Shown here: positions 1-12,188 of the stretch, in pieces
Numbering within the stretch: position 1 is the stretch's first letter
How the letters are laid out: each line of letters opens with the position of its first letter
Assembly: GCA_030847615.1 (NCBI GenBank)
Contig: JAUMIR010000005.1
Location: forward strand, 244,876,645 to 244,940,644
DNA length: 64,000 nt
Reading direction: 5' to 3'
Source of the DNA: Gambelia wislizenii
Lineage: Eukaryota; Chordata; Lepidosauria; Squamata; Crotaphytidae
Program-made: the position numbers and the translations under genes
The notes under the pieces: generated by a model
What the model saw: only the letters and a program-made list of their open reading frames with translations
Told to the model about the DNA's origin: nothing
The model's database searches: none

Positions 1-199
1 TTATATAGAAGAATAAAGTAGGTTTTATATAAAACTACTGAGTTGCCTGAGTGAATCCTGGAGACATTTTGGAGACACCTGGAGAAGAGTGAGAAGGCTT
101 GGAGAGTTTGTCAGGATCTTCAGCCTATTCTCTGAAACTCTGCTGCTTTGGAGAAAAGCATTAACCACTGATCTAAGCTGGTTGGCTCTGCTGCATAAT

Positions 200-255
200 A
201 AGGTGGTGAGTTTGAGCCAGAGGTGAAGAGCTACAACTCCCATCATCCCTGACAG
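200..255. mobile_element. Small palindromic-MITE type fragment (tentative)
   Basis: The phrase CAACTCCCATCATCCCTGAC recalls the ends of short non-autonomous DNA transposons common in reptile genomes, and a related piece lies near 44500-44590. It is short and rests on recall only. Confidence 0.3.
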
Positions 256-708
256 TTTCGCCCCTCGCCTATCACTACAGGGCTTTTTTGGAATTGGATT
301 TGTCCTTCGAGCCTGTGCAATGGATTTTTCTGGTGGAGCGCAGCGTGCACAGAACTGGCCTCACCCTTTAAACCAAAGGTTCATATGCTGTGGCCTTGCA
401 AGCATGGACGGTAGTAGCGAGGTCCTTGGGCCGTAGGTTTGATTAGTGTTTCCTTCTCTTAGATGGTTGACCTTACAGGGTTGGACGAGCACCATCTGCC
501 CGGGTTTGGGATTAGAGTTTTCCTTCTCCTAAGATAGTTGCCATAAGGCTAGAGAGCCCACCCTGCCCTTTGACGCTCTTTGTCAAACCCTTCGGTTTTG
601 ACCTGTCTGGCATGGGAGACCCTACTGGTGGCTATTATGCCACCGCCAACCTAGCTCAAAATGGCATTAGGGTACGCAAGCCTCTCTCCCACGACAAGGG
701 ATTGTCAA
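256..708 (-). mobile_element. Isolated 5' end of endonuclease-type LINE
   Basis: This block closely matches 43975-44407, the 5' leader of the minus-strand LINE at 40440-44407, in the same orientation. Both carry the same run of leader sequence up to the CCCACGACAAGGG terminus. Only the leader is present and no endonuclease or RT sequence follows to the left. Retrotransposition normally truncates the 5' end, so a 5'-only piece suggests a deletion or a composite element. Confidence 0.8.
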
Positions 709-3470
709 TGGAGAGGAGAAAGTTTATAAGCCACTAAGTAAAATTTATTGTAAATATAGTCAGCCATTCCTCAAAAGAATTCAGGACAGCATATAAAATG
801 CTGCCATTTTATATACCCAACAAACCTATGGGGAATTTAGGCTGAAACGGAGCAATGTACACAAGGCCTCCAAATAAGTTGAATTGGTAGGAATCCGAAT
901 CTCTGCTTGCACTATAGAGTTTAGTATTGCTAGCCGCTGTACCACACTGCGAGCCACTGTTCAGGTCTCCATTTGTGCTGAAAGTTTTATCCATTTTGAT
1001 TCATTTGAACTAGGTATGTATATACCTAGTCAGGACTTCAAAGCTGAAAAATGATGTTTCTTATTTTACTCCAGGACCATTCAGAAATTAAACTAATATT
1101 ATAACAGTTCGCTCACAGCTTTTCATTCATGTTCATTTATCTTGGTAAGCCTGGCTTCCTTGTTTCTCAAGAAGTCATGATATTTCTTTCTTATTCTCTA
1201 AAGCAAATTCTTAATTGGTCTAGTGTTTTACATCATTTTCATTAGCAAGTGAATAGTTCACTTCTCGGGCTATCTGAAGTGGAGAGCTAGCAATATTTTT
1301 TCTGTTTCACCATATTTGTTTCCCATTCTTTGTTCCTATTCTTTCCTGGAAGCTCTCCATAGACAGGCAGCTGATGGCTCACAGACTGGCACCAGTCCAG
1401 GGACCACCACATTGATTGGCACTGTTGCTCAGCACTGTAGGGTACCATACCTGTCTATTTTATATTTATTTTTAGTAATTCTGTATAGACGTGCACCTGT
1501 TAATTCTGAATTTGGTGAACTTGCATTCATACAAAAATGCTACTTTTTCAGGTTTATGTGTATATTTTGTACATTTTCCATTTCTTCTGAAAAATACAAT
1601 TATCTGCCAGGGGTGATAGTACTTTTTGAGGCCTAAGGTGATAGTACTTGTCTGTTAGGTTGTAGGGAAAACTTTTCTTCTTTTTCCTTTCTTTCAGGAG
1701 CACAATTTGCTTTCATTGTATAAATGCTGTAAATATAATGTAGAAACTCAATGAAAAATTAAGAATAAAACCTGAGATTCAGATATCTAAATGCTGTGAT
1801 AGATGTAGCTAGGATCAATGAAATCAGCTGCCAGAACTTGTAAAAATCTCAATCTTTTTTTACTATTTTGTGGCTTGTAGCAGCTAATGCATTTTTTTCT
1901 CAGACAACCTTTTAGCTGCAGCTGTTTATTGAACTACTTACTCATAAGTAACACATTAAACTTAGAACCTAGATGAGGTGCCCTTCAGATTCCCCTACAC
2001 AAAGGAGAATGAGTACTGTAAAATAAATACAGACTACTAAAGTACTTTATTTTAAAACAGCTATCACCAATGAGTAAGTTTCATGGTCTTCTTGACCATG
2101 GAGAAGACGTTCTCTGCTATCTCCACAGTGATATTAATACAGATTGCTTTCTCTATTATTGTTAGTTGTGAGGAAAGGACAAGGTACCGTATATCAGGCC
2201 TACTGGTACATAGAGGTGGAATGGACAACAACTGACCAAGGCACCACAGGAGACCTTCATCCTCATTGAGAGTCTTGGGCTTATGAGATTGACATGTGTC
2301 ACCATAAACTGCTCCTTCCTTCCTGTGACTTAGCATTGTCTCTACACTGCTGCTAACTAAGATTAGTGCTACCTAAGTTCCCTCTTCAATTTTCAAGTAA
2401 TCCTAATTTCAAATACTCGTTAGGAGAGGAATCTTTGTTAGTATTAATCATTGGTTAGCCCTAAGGGAAAAGTAATGAACATTCTCAGTTCTAAACTGGA
2501 AACCATTGGGTTTTTTAAAAAACCTTGAAAATATTTCTGTAAGTTTAAAGTGCCTTGTCTTTCTCATGCTGGGGCATTAAATATTTTATATTTCAACAGA
2601 AGGAAGCCCATTTTGAATTCTGCCTCTTCTGAACAGAAGGGTAGCTACTATTTTATAAGAGAATTAAGTCAGAATAACATTAATATAGTATTTATTAGCA
2701 TAGAACAGTGATTTTTTTAACAGTGGCAAAAATTAGGCTCTAAAACTTTCCATTAGTGGCCCATAAAATTGTTGGTAGCATCTTTCTTGTAGAGGAGTGG
2801 CCTGTAAAAGATACAAACATGTGAGACTGTCTTGATCTGATAAGGTCTCAGTGGAACAGGAGCTGCAAAATCAGATGTTGAATTCTATAATATCTCCAAA
2901 TTATAGCTGCTATGTTTAAAATGTTCTTTTAAATTCATAGTTGAGAAGAAAATAAGCCTTTGGGTAAGCACTGTCTTGTTTTTATTTACTGTATGTAAGC
3001 CTCTCCAGGAACCTTTTTTGGATGATGATGAAAATGCTTTAAATAAATAGATTAAGTAAAACAGACTTAGTCCAATTTTTAAGTGATGAGATACCATACT
3101 GAAATTTGTAATAAACAGAAGTCATATTCAGGTATGTACAGTGGTTGTGAAGTGGTATGTGCAGGTGAAATCATATTTTATTTATGTCATGTGAAGGTTT
3201 TCTGAGCCAAATTGTAGTATAGCTGGACTGTAGGGTTGTGGAATTTTACTGATGGTCTCTTAATAATACCTAGCTCTTCCTTTCCTTCCTTGGTGTAATA
3301 TTGTCCCATATTAAAAGCTTAGATCTACTTTTCTTAGTCAGTACCCAAGTCATTAGGCTGTGTGTGCTTTTCTATTTTGCTTCCTGTGATATTGTAATTT
3401 TAATACTTCTAACTAAAATCTGTCAACCAATATGGAAAACAAAACAATGGTCTATAGAAATGCTCAATAT
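709..3470. other. ERC1 intron, no recognised feature
   Basis: AT-rich sequence with homopolymer runs and scattered short ORFs below about 110 codons, none with a recognisable motif. I see nothing coding on either strand. Confidence 0.6.
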
Positions 3471-3474
3471 ACAG

Positions 3475-4563
3475 TCAAATCCTCAAGAAAGGGTACACCA
3501 GAGATTGCAGTAAACACAGGACCATTGCATTAATTTCCCATGCAAGCAAAGTAATGCTCCAAATTCTACAACGAAGACTTTTACCATATATGGAGCGAGA
3601 AATGCCAGATATCCAAGCTGGATACAGGAAAGGAAGAAGCACTAGGGATCATATTGCAAACACTCATTGGATAATGGAGTGCACCAAAGAAATTCAAAAG
3701 AAAATCAGCCTGTGATTTATAGATTATATCAAATCCTTCAATTATATAGCTCATGAAAAACTATGGATCGCTCTTAAAGAAATGGGTGTGCCACAACATT
3801 TTATTGTCCTGGTGTGTAACCTGTACTCAGGACAAGAGGCTACTGTTAGGCCCATACAGAGAAATTGAATGGTTTCTAATTGACAAAGGGGTCAGGCAAG
3901 ACTGCATTTTATCACTCTATGTGTTTAACTTGTATGCTGAACATATCGTGCCTAAAGCAGGATTCGACACAGAGGAAAGAGGCATGAAAATTGGTGGAAG
4001 AAACCTCAACACCATACTACTAGCAGAAAAAGGCAAAGACTTGCAAGGAAGTGCAAAGTCAGATTTATAGTTGAACATTAAGAAAACAAATATGATGCCC
4101 ATAGATACTTACATAACTTTAAAGTAGACAGACAATGAAGACATTGAAATAGCTGGACAGTGAAGAAAGCTGATAGGAAGACAATAAACTCCTTTGAAAT
4201 GTAGTGCTAGAGAAGAGTTCTATGGATACTGTGAACTGCTAAAAAGACCAATAAATAGGTCCTAGAGCAAATCAAGCCCAAACTCTCCCTGGAAGCTAGG
4301 ATGACTTAAACTGAGGCTGTTGTACTTTGGCCGTATCATGAGAAGACGTGACAAACTAGAAAAGACAGTAATGCTTGGGACGGTAGAAGGCAGTAGAAAA
4401 AGAAGAAGACCGTATTCCAGATGGATAGACTCAATCCAGGAAGCCACGGCCCTCAGTCTGCAAGACCTTAGCACGGCTGTTGAAGATAGGGTGACTTGGA
4501 GGTATGTCATTCATGGAGTCACCATAAATCAAAGTCAGTTTTACACAGTTAACAACAACAACA
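3475..4563 (+). mobile_element. RTE-BovB LINE, degraded 3' half
   Basis: Conceptual translation across several frames gives a BovB-type reverse transcriptase and C-terminal tail. Near 3600-3770 it reads through an IQAGYRKGRSTRDH-like segment and an FIDY motif-A region followed by HEKLW. Near 4310-4520 it ends in a YFGRIMRR...EKTVMLG...RW.DSI tail that is characteristic of BovB. A short AACAACAAC-type tail follows at about 4548. Many stops and frameshifts show that it is an old copy. Other fragments of the same family lie at 6916-7075 (+) and 51235-52500 (-). Confidence 0.85.
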
Positions 4564-4564
4564 G

Positions 4565-5320
4565 GCTTCCTGGAGTAATACATGTCTATTTGAAAGATGG
4601 GGCTTTAATATTTTTTAAAAACTTTTCTTCAAAAAATATGGATGAGAGTGCATGAAAGTGGATGGTGGTGCCAAGGAAAGGTGAGGAGAATGAAACATCA
4701 AATTTCATATTGTTGATCTTACAATGTGTGAAGGATTGGATTTGTGACATCTGAATGTATCCAGTGAAACATGATGTGGTATGATTATGATCATTAAGTG
4801 TATGTTTTGCACAGTTTTTTAAAAAGCTGCTAGTAAAAATCTAACAATTAGTACCAAAATTATATTAGAAGAATATAATTTAATTTTTTAATTAAAAAAC
4901 ACCTCTAATATAAGTATAACAATTTCCTATTCACATTTTTAAAGCAAATGTTTTGGTTAAGAGATGTGGCAGTATATAAGTCATCCAACTCATGTCACCT
5001 CAACAATGTAGTGGAAATAAAATTATCTTGTCTACATTGTTCAGTGCCTTTGCTGGTACTGGAAAACTTGTTTTCAAATAGCACATTATTCCATTACTAC
5101 AGCTAACACAATCCTGAAGATCTTGGGAAACCATGATGGATTAAGTTTCTGTTCCCCAAGACAGAGGCATTAATCAAAATAAAGTTTATTTGCCTGCCTA
5201 AGTAACTCCTGTGTCACCTCCACACAATCTTCTTTGTTTTTATAATCCCTCCCTGTGCTCAAGGATCAATTTACTGTGGAACATTTGGGTTTTAAAATAA
5301 AATGTGTGTAGGTTTGGGAT
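4565..5320. other. AT-rich intron
   Basis: No gene or recognisable repeat is seen. The 4830-4930 part is a TA/AAT-rich stretch with several partial self-complementarities. Confidence 0.5.
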
Positions 5321-5322
5321 GA

Positions 5323-5335
5323 TGTGTGTGTGTGT
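5323..5335 (+). repeat. (TG)n microsatellite
   Basis: Uninterrupted TG dinucleotide run, directly readable. Confidence 0.8.
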
Positions 5336-6144
5336 CTGTTTGGTATTTTGTAAGTACTCTAAACACGCAAACTAATATACCAATAAATGAACTGCTTCTC
5401 CTAATTGTCTCCAAAACAAGCCATGGGTGCCAGTTACACGACAGAAATTGTTGCGTTGCCTACCGTGACATAGCGATCACGAATCCGCCCCTCGCTGTTT
5501 ATACGATTTATGTCTCTGATCTGGATATCCCGTGTGGTCCCGTGACTGATATTTACACGTCCATAGTTCTGGTTTTGTTTAGGTTTAAAAAAAATTGGGG
5601 GGGGCTGTCAATCAAAGATGCGATTACTCGTGTTTTCACAACCTCGGTGACGCACTTCCTTTAGAGTTCCGCGCCACGAGCGATGCTATTGGCTGGCTGG
5701 GGAGGGTGGAGAGAGGTGGGCAGAGGTTTGTTATTCCCCCTTGCTTCGTGAACATTTTAACCCTTTCAAAAGAGGCAGAAAGCATTTTGAAAGATCCTGA
5801 TAGATCTTTTGCTCAGTCGCAGGGCTTTCCTTTTGAAATCAAGCTGAGTGCTTTGAAAACAAGCAGAGTGCTTTCCTTTTGAAATCAAGCGCTTGGTTTT
5901 CCTCTTGCCTTTTTAAAATATTAACCCCTACAGCTGGCTGCAGAGATGGCTATAGGCAGGTGTTTTGAAAGACACAAACACAGAGAGGGGGAATTAAAGG
6001 GTGCTAATTCGCTCAGAGGCTTGAATATTTTAATGTGCCAGGGAGGTGACCAAGCTACTACGATCTCTCTGTAACATGCAGTTGAGGAAAAGGTAAAGCT
6101 GAAGGGTTTGCAGTGTAGAAATCCATTTAAAAAGGTAATTGAGT

Positions 6145-6167
6145 ACACGCGCGCGCACACACACACA
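6145..6167 (+). repeat. (CG)n/(CA)n compound microsatellite
   Basis: Alternating purine-pyrimidine run, CGCG followed by CACACA. Confidence 0.8.
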
Positions 6168-6382
6168 TCAACCTTCGTGCAGCTGGAAGGGATGCCTTTG
6201 TTTTCGGCTGGTGAGGCTGGATCTGTTGAACAGGTGACTGACCCCTCCTTTTGTGGTCCCTGAGCTCTAAGCCTGCCCCCAGTCACCATTTCCGGTCATC
6301 CCAGTACCGAGACTTTTTGTCCCATGCTGTTTACATTTCCGATTTTCCGAATCCTCCAGTTACTTTTTTAAAAACCGGCACA

Positions 6383-6411
6383 ACCTGCGGGACTGGAAGT
6401 CCCGCAGGTTG
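6383..6411. repeat. Perfect 13-bp inverted repeat, 3-nt loop
   Basis: AACCTGCGGGACT and its exact reverse complement flank GGA. The stem is GC-rich and sits in the CpG-containing block. It could be the centre of a palindromic MITE. Confidence 0.7.
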
Positions 6412-6915
6412 AGGGATAAAAGGTGGCCCCCCTTCCGAAAATCACGTACCCGACCCGATGTACGAGTAAACTGCCAGGGATCGACATGAATTCTTCCCAG
6501 GACATTTTCATCGTGTAAACGGCCCCATGATATATGCAGCAAATACTTGTTGTAAACAGAGCTTTAATGGTCTCCTCCTATTCAAATGCCACAATGAATT
6601 TGGTTTTGTTTTAAAGAAAGATTTTGTATGGAGTACTTCTACCTTTAGTAATAGGAAAAGCTCAAGCTTTATCTATATTCTTAAATAAGAAATATCAGAT
6701 TATAATGGTCTATAAGCAAGGCTTAGATTTATTGGGAAAGAATATCTTGTGGCACCCTCCATCCCTGTACTTGGAAAACAAACAGATGCTTTCAGAATGG
6801 CCTCTTTGTTTTTAACATAAGTGTTCAGTAAATATGAATATTTATTCCAGATGTAAATGATTTATTGTGGTATGCATTTATGATTATTACATTTCAGTAG
6901 CATAACCTTTATGGC

Positions 6916-7075
6916 TCACTGGAAAAGACAATGATGCTTAACAAAGTAGGAGTCACTAGGAAAAAAGGAAGACTACATTACTGGTGGATAATCTCAATCA
7001 CGGAAGCCACAGTCCTGAGTATGCAGGACGTGAGTAGGACAGTTGAAGACCAGGGATCTTGGAAGTCTCTCATTC
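6916..7075 (+). mobile_element. RTE-BovB 3' fragment
   Basis: A short + strand fragment matches the C-terminal tail of the BovB ORF. It carries the same wording as 4370-4510: a lysine- and arginine-rich patch, then a W-containing segment, then a VEDQ/VEDR segment. It is heavily truncated. Confidence 0.65.
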
Positions 7076-7299
7076 CTAGATATCCTAAGCTGGAGATGAG
7101 TTCAAAACATTCTGTTACCCAAACACCTTCACTGCAAAAAAAAAAAAAGCATCAATACATCAGGGCTTAAGATAGGTGTGCTGATGTTTTGGAATTGGGA
7201 AAGGAGTTCGGTTGCCTTAGCCAGTTTAAGAATGTTGTTTTAAACTTGGGGTTTAGGGTTAAACAAAGTATTTTGCTTTAAAATGCTGTGCTCATTGGA

Positions 7300-7965
7300 C
7301 AAAAGAGACCCTCTCACAGCCACAGGAGTTTACCACGTACCATGAAGCTGTGGACAAGTCTACATAGGGACCACAAAATGCAGTGTGCAAACACAAATCA
7401 AGAAACATGAGAGACACTGCAGACTGGACCAACCAGAAAAATCAGCAGTAGCAGAACACATTATAAATCAACCTGGGCAAAAAATGCTATTTGAAAACTC
7501 CGAAATTCTGGACCAGGCTTACAACTATCAGCTCAGAATGCATAAGGAAGCTATTGAAATCCACAAACACTTGGACAACTTCAACAGGAAAGATGAAACC
7601 CTAAAAGTAAACAAAGTTTGGCTACCAGTCCTGAAAAACACTAAAATAAAAACTCAACACATGCAAATGAACTTCACCCAGGGACAGGGGGCTTCCCAGC
7701 AGACAATGAACCATGAGCTAGATATACACTAATCCCCCTTGCATATCCTCCCACCCTAAGAACTGAACATCCAACAACTGAATACACAAATTTACATGCT
7801 AATCCTCTTCAACAGGGACTCACAGTATATAAACCCCACATACCCACACTGCCACCATTCTCTGAAGATGCCAGTCACAGATGCAGGCGAAACGTCAGGA
7901 ATAAATTCTTCTAGAACACAGCCTCACAGCCCAGAAAATCCCCACAAAAATCCTACTTTGCTTTA
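7300..7965 (+). mobile_element. Penelope-like element, GIY-YIG endonuclease end and tail
   Basis: Reading from 7325 gives GVYHVP, a stop, then SCGQVYIG, which is the paired GVY/YIG signature of a GIY-YIG nuclease. It continues through KKHERHCRL, QPEKSAVAEH and HLDNFNRK to about 7660, as expected for the C-terminal endonuclease of Penelope-like elements. The 3' tail (7672-7965) is also present at 38701-38965. In the frame read, the TGC/TGA change at 7343 has inactivated the ORF. The RT domain is absent, so this is a 5'-truncated copy. Confidence 0.85.
7857..7901 (+). ncRNA. Hammerhead-ribozyme-like motif in Penelope tail
   Basis: The order of parts fits a hammerhead: CTGAAGA (CUGANGA core) at 7862-7868, a GCC...GGC stem II, GAAAC at 7889-7893, and GTC at 7894-7896. 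Then AGGA can pair with TTCT upstream as stem I. Stem III is minimal. Penelope-like elements are known to carry hammerhead motifs in their terminal repeats. One base next to the core appears bulged, so activity is uncertain. Confidence 0.5.
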
Positions 7966-8648
7966 CTTACTTCTTATCCCTAGAATTTACGGTCTTGAAT
8001 GCAATCCCAAGATAGCTGTCACATCTTAATTTTAATTGTTGGTGCATTTGTTATATTAGTTTAAATTTTAACTGAATGTGAATGTTTATTCAATTGGTTA
8101 TTTTTTGTGTAATTGTATTTGTGAATTGACCCAGAGAGTATAAGAGTAAATCTTAATTTGATCAGCTATGTTACATTTTCTAACAACATAATTGAAAGTG
8201 AAATTAATCAGAATTGACATGTAATTCATGTACTCTGAAGAGTATCACAATTTTATTCAATAATAATTATATCTGAAATTGGAAAAAAAAATTGTTGGTT
8301 TTTCCCACTAGACAAAAAACTGTTTCAAACACCCACCCCCCTCCATAGTTTTCAGAGAAACAGAATCTTTTATAGACTTTTCCCGAAGACACAGCAGCTG
8401 CTTGTTGACATTTCTTTTGTTTTACTTCACCTCAACAGAGCCCCTTGTGCCACTCACACTTTCAGGAACCCTTTGTCTATGCCAAAGGAGTATGAAAAAG
8501 GTGCATAGGTCAAGGTTATGTTCAGAGGTCATACACTGCAGGCCTTGGAGAGATGGAGTCAGCTCCTTCACCACCAGATGCCTAGATGTAGTATCAAAGC
8601 CTAGATGTAGTATCAAATTAAGAAGTGCAGAGACCTAGAGAGATGAGA
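7966..8648. other. Intron, no recognised feature
   Basis: AT-rich sequence. A short duplicated phrase, GCCTAGATGTAGTATCAAA, occurs twice in tandem at about 8578-8617. Confidence 0.5.
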
Positions 8649-8668
8649 AACACACACACACACACACA
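8649..8668 (+). repeat. (CA)n microsatellite
   Basis: Uninterrupted CA run immediately before the LINE 3' fragment. Confidence 0.8.
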
Positions 8669-8671
8669 TAT

Positions 8672-8912
8672 AGGCATGGAGACGCACTCTCCACAATGCT
8701 GCAGCCTTATTTGAGAACTCACACGGAACAAGTCTTGAAGAGAAACAACAACGCAGAAAGAATCACAACCCAGAAACATCACCCAAGGAGACCTTCTGCT
8801 GTGCTTTCTGCAACCGGACTTGTTTATCTCGGATTGGCCTTTTTAGTTATCAGTGTGCTTGCAGAAAGCGCAGGATGAGTCCTTCCTAAGTCTTCGTTTG
8901 TGAAGAAAAGCC
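8672..8912 (+). mobile_element. 3' end of endonuclease-type LINE
   Basis: Matches the 3' end of the minus-strand LINE at 40440-44407, here in + orientation. The true frame reads a zinc-finger-like C-terminus with CAFCNRTC, then LSRIGLFSYQ, and a stop after KRRMSPS. The finger histidine is Y in this copy but H in the 40 kb copy. It ends in the shared TCTTCGTTTGTGAAG 3' segment. A third copy lies at 63850-64000. Confidence 0.85.
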
Positions 8913-8999
8913 AGAGTGTGCATGTGTGTAATATATAGTATGTGCCCTTCCTTTTCCACCTCCAAGCAGCAAATCACCCACTCCTGTCCTTAGATCTGG

Positions 9000-9510
9000 T
9001 CCTGCCTTCAGAGGCAGCAGATAACAGGCCTGCCCCTCCTCTCTGTGACAGCCCTTGAGGTATTTAAAGAGTGCAATCATAACGGTTCAGTCTCATCTTT
9101 ACCAAGCTAAACATACCCAGCTCCTTCAACCTTTCCTCATATGTTTTGTTCTTCATACTTCTTATCATCCTTGTTGCCTTTCTCTGAATTCATGTCAACT
9201 TGTCTTTATCCTTCTTAAAATGAGGTGCCCAGAACAGAACATAGCACTCCAGATGAGGCCAGAGTAGCACAGAATATAGTGGGACTATTACTTTCCTTGA
9301 CTTGGAAACCATGCAAACCAGGCTAAAATAGCACTTGCCTTCTTTGTTGCAGCATCACATTGCTGGCTCTTGTTTAGCTTATGGTCAACAATAATTCCAA
9401 GGCCCTTTTTGCATGTAGTACCGTTAAGGCATATATCCCTCATCCTATAACTGTGCATTTAGTTTTTGTGGCCTAAATGTAGGATTTTGCATTTATCTAC
9501 ATACAGATTC
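9000..9510 (-). mobile_element. CR1 LINE fragment
   Basis: On the minus strand the sequence translates through CR1-like C-terminal segments. The + strand wording includes TACCAAGCTAAACATACCCA, TTTCCTCATA and GGTGCCCAGAACAGAAC blocks, known from the reverse complement of the CR1 ORF2 end. It shares this layout with the CR1 fragment at 55668-56235. It is old and frame-disrupted. Confidence 0.75.
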
Positions 9511-12121
9511 TCAATGCAGCCATCCTGTTCCTCTTCCTCTTCATGGAGGGAGGTAATTTAAGTGACAGCTGGCTGCTGGGCAACCAAGTGGGTACAGAAA
9601 GCTTTAGCTGTTGAGGTAAAACAGGATTTGGCCCTAGAGAACTACATAGCTTAGCAAAAGCTCTCCAGCATGGCAAGGTCCCTGCCAGGGTAAAGACTGG
9701 CAAATTTGCGACCACCATCTGAGGTGATTGCCTCATTAAAGCTAGTCATAGAGCCAGCCCTAGCTATTACCAGTGTACATTTACTAACTCCAGAGGAAAT
9801 GGAAGCTTTTATTGGAAGTGCATAATTAGGACACAATTTGAGGGCCAATACTTGATAAAATTGAAGAGTGGATTAACTGTGAAAAATTCCTCTTACTTTT
9901 GTATGGTGGAAAAAGTCTTTCCTCTGGGCTAAAAAGAATTACCTCATTTTGAGAGTTGCATACTTGGGAGCAGCAGGATCAAGTAATTCCACTTGGTACA
10001 TTTTGTTGATCTGTTCTTGGTTCTTGAACTGCTTTTCGTTTCCCATGTCAGGAACGCAGACATTATTTGTAACAATTCCTTCATGTTGCTTGCTTCATTC
10101 TGCAAAAAAAAAAAAAAAGAGGGGCCAAGAATTCTCTCTAAACTGTAGAGTTAGAGTCTCTTAGGAGTGCTTTAACTAAATAAAAGCTCAGTGTCTACAG
10201 GCCATCAGTCTTATTCTGTCCCTCATTCACCACTCCCATCACCCACCCACCCTCAAACTAATCAACCTAGCACTGCCCGCTTTGAAATGTTTACTGAGAA
10301 AACAGTTCTGTTTTGACAGACAGCAATTACAGCACCTGGGCTTAAGGCAAATTTTACAGCTCTTTTGGGGATCACTTATGAATAGTCACCATGAGGTTGG
10401 TGCAGATTTGTGCAAACAGGTTCTGAGCAGAAATTGTACTTGGAACCCTTTTCTGTTGACTAGTGTATGTGCTCTTGCGCTCTCTCTTCCTTAGACTTCT
10501 TTTCTCAGAATCTATATTCTCTATATATGGCAGAGTCAATCAAGTTATATTGGTTCATGGGTCAGTATAACCACTGGAACCTACCCTAGGCTTCCAGACT
10601 GCTGCCGAGCCTGCAATTCAGTAATGCAAATACTTTCAACCCACATTTTATTTTGTTTAAGACAGGTTTTACAGGTAGCAATCACAACCAGGAAACACCT
10701 ATGTTTCATGGAGACTTCTAGTTCTCCTTTAAAACAAGGTTTGTGCTCTTCATTGCAAGTATTTTCCTAATCTTATCTATGTATTAAATTTATATCCCAC
10801 CTATCTTCGAGAAATGGCACTCAAGAAAGCAGAAAGTAATAATGTACCATTTAAAATCAAAATCTTAATTTAAATATATTATAAAAGCAAACCAATTAAT
10901 ACACAATTAAAAACTCAACAATAAAAGAAACGGACAAAACCGAGTGGGGGGGGTGAAAACACTCAGCATCACATCTGCTTTCATATCAAAGGCCTTCCGG
11001 AATAAAAATGTCCTTGCATCAATAATTTCATCAAAGACACAAATATATATGCAATAATGCCTCCCTGTGCTTTTATTGTAACCAGTTGTTTCCCTAGGTG
11101 CCCTGTAAGTTTCAACATTTCTCTTTGATTTCTTTGCATAGTTGTAGGATAAAAAGTATGTTTGCCATAATAGCTAAAGCATCTTCATATGCAGATAAAT
11201 ATAATTCTACATGCGCGAGCAGCAAAAGGGAAGATGCCTGTTTGTACGTTTCTGATGAATCTGTTGGTTAAAGCAGTTAGGCCCATGACCTAATCTAGCA
11301 AGACTATTGATTATATATTTCTATGGGAGATATTTTATGTACAGTATTTATTTTTACTTTTAAATTTGACCAATTTATATAAAAGCTGCACTACCCTGAA
11401 TGTTCTTTCATTCTCAGGTTGTCTGAATTTTTTTTTCTAGATTTTTTTTTAAAAAATTCAAAGCTTTGAGAAGCTTGGATTCCCAAATCTTTCTTGACTA
11501 AGCTATATTTCCTTGTTTGACTTAAAGGGTAGTGTTCACAGAAAATTTTCTGATAAGATCATTTAGGCTGTCTTGCCCCTCTGAACTTTATTCTTGCTTT
11601 CAATAATTAATTGCTCTGTTTTTAAGCTAACCTCATAGTCTTCACACAGTGATGTTTCCAGGACAGAAAATGTGAATGGCTGACTTCCCTGTGAAAGGAT
11701 GTCTGTTCTTGTCAGGCAGTTATTAGTTTTCTCCCCTCAGCATGATCTCTGCTTTGAGCATGCATTGGCCTCTGTGTCTGTCTTGTGATTGGATAGACGC
11801 TTTCATCAGTCTTTGAGAATACTGTTGTTTTTGCAGTCAGATATAAAGACAATCATCTCTCTGAGGAACTTAGTAGCTCTGGAACCACATGAAAGCTATT
11901 GGAATTAATCCTCTAGGTAAGGTTTGTGGTCAACTTTGCCTGCTACATTACAGAAAAGATAATTTTTTAGGATGGTACCAAATTTTGAGAGAGGAGTTGG
12001 AGAGCATGAACCAGTTGCTTTAGTTTTTAACACATGTGATTTTGGAGGTACAGTGGACCTATAGCAAAGGGCTGTAAAATGTTGAACTTCTCCCCCCACC
12101 ATCCTATGCTACTTCCTCCTC

Positions 12122-12125
<4 letters not shown>
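9511..12125. other. Intron, mostly unrecognised
   Basis: No coding feature. A piece at 10780-10830 resembles the reverse complement of a SINE tail (TTTATATCCCACCT wording). Poly-A at 10103-10117 and a G run near 10946 are visible. Nothing else is recognised. Confidence 0.5.

Positions 12126-12187
<62 letters not shown>
12126..12187 (+). repeat. (TC)n(AC)n compound microsatellite
   Basis: About 19 CT units followed by about 11 AC units with no interruption, so probably polymorphic. Confidence 0.9.

Positions 12188-12188
<1 letters not shown>

Larger units (their letters stand above)
5400..6560. other. CpG-containing block of unknown origin
   Basis: This block has visibly more CpG than the surrounding AT-rich intron, for example around 5450-5530, 5600-5690 and 6360-6500. 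The motif TTTTGAAATCAAGC occurs twice at 5840-5890. A perfect 13-bp hairpin lies at 6383-6411. No ORF here matches a family I know. It could be a young non-autonomous DNA transposon or a small CpG island or alternative promoter; I found no clear terminal repeats. Confidence 0.4.
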
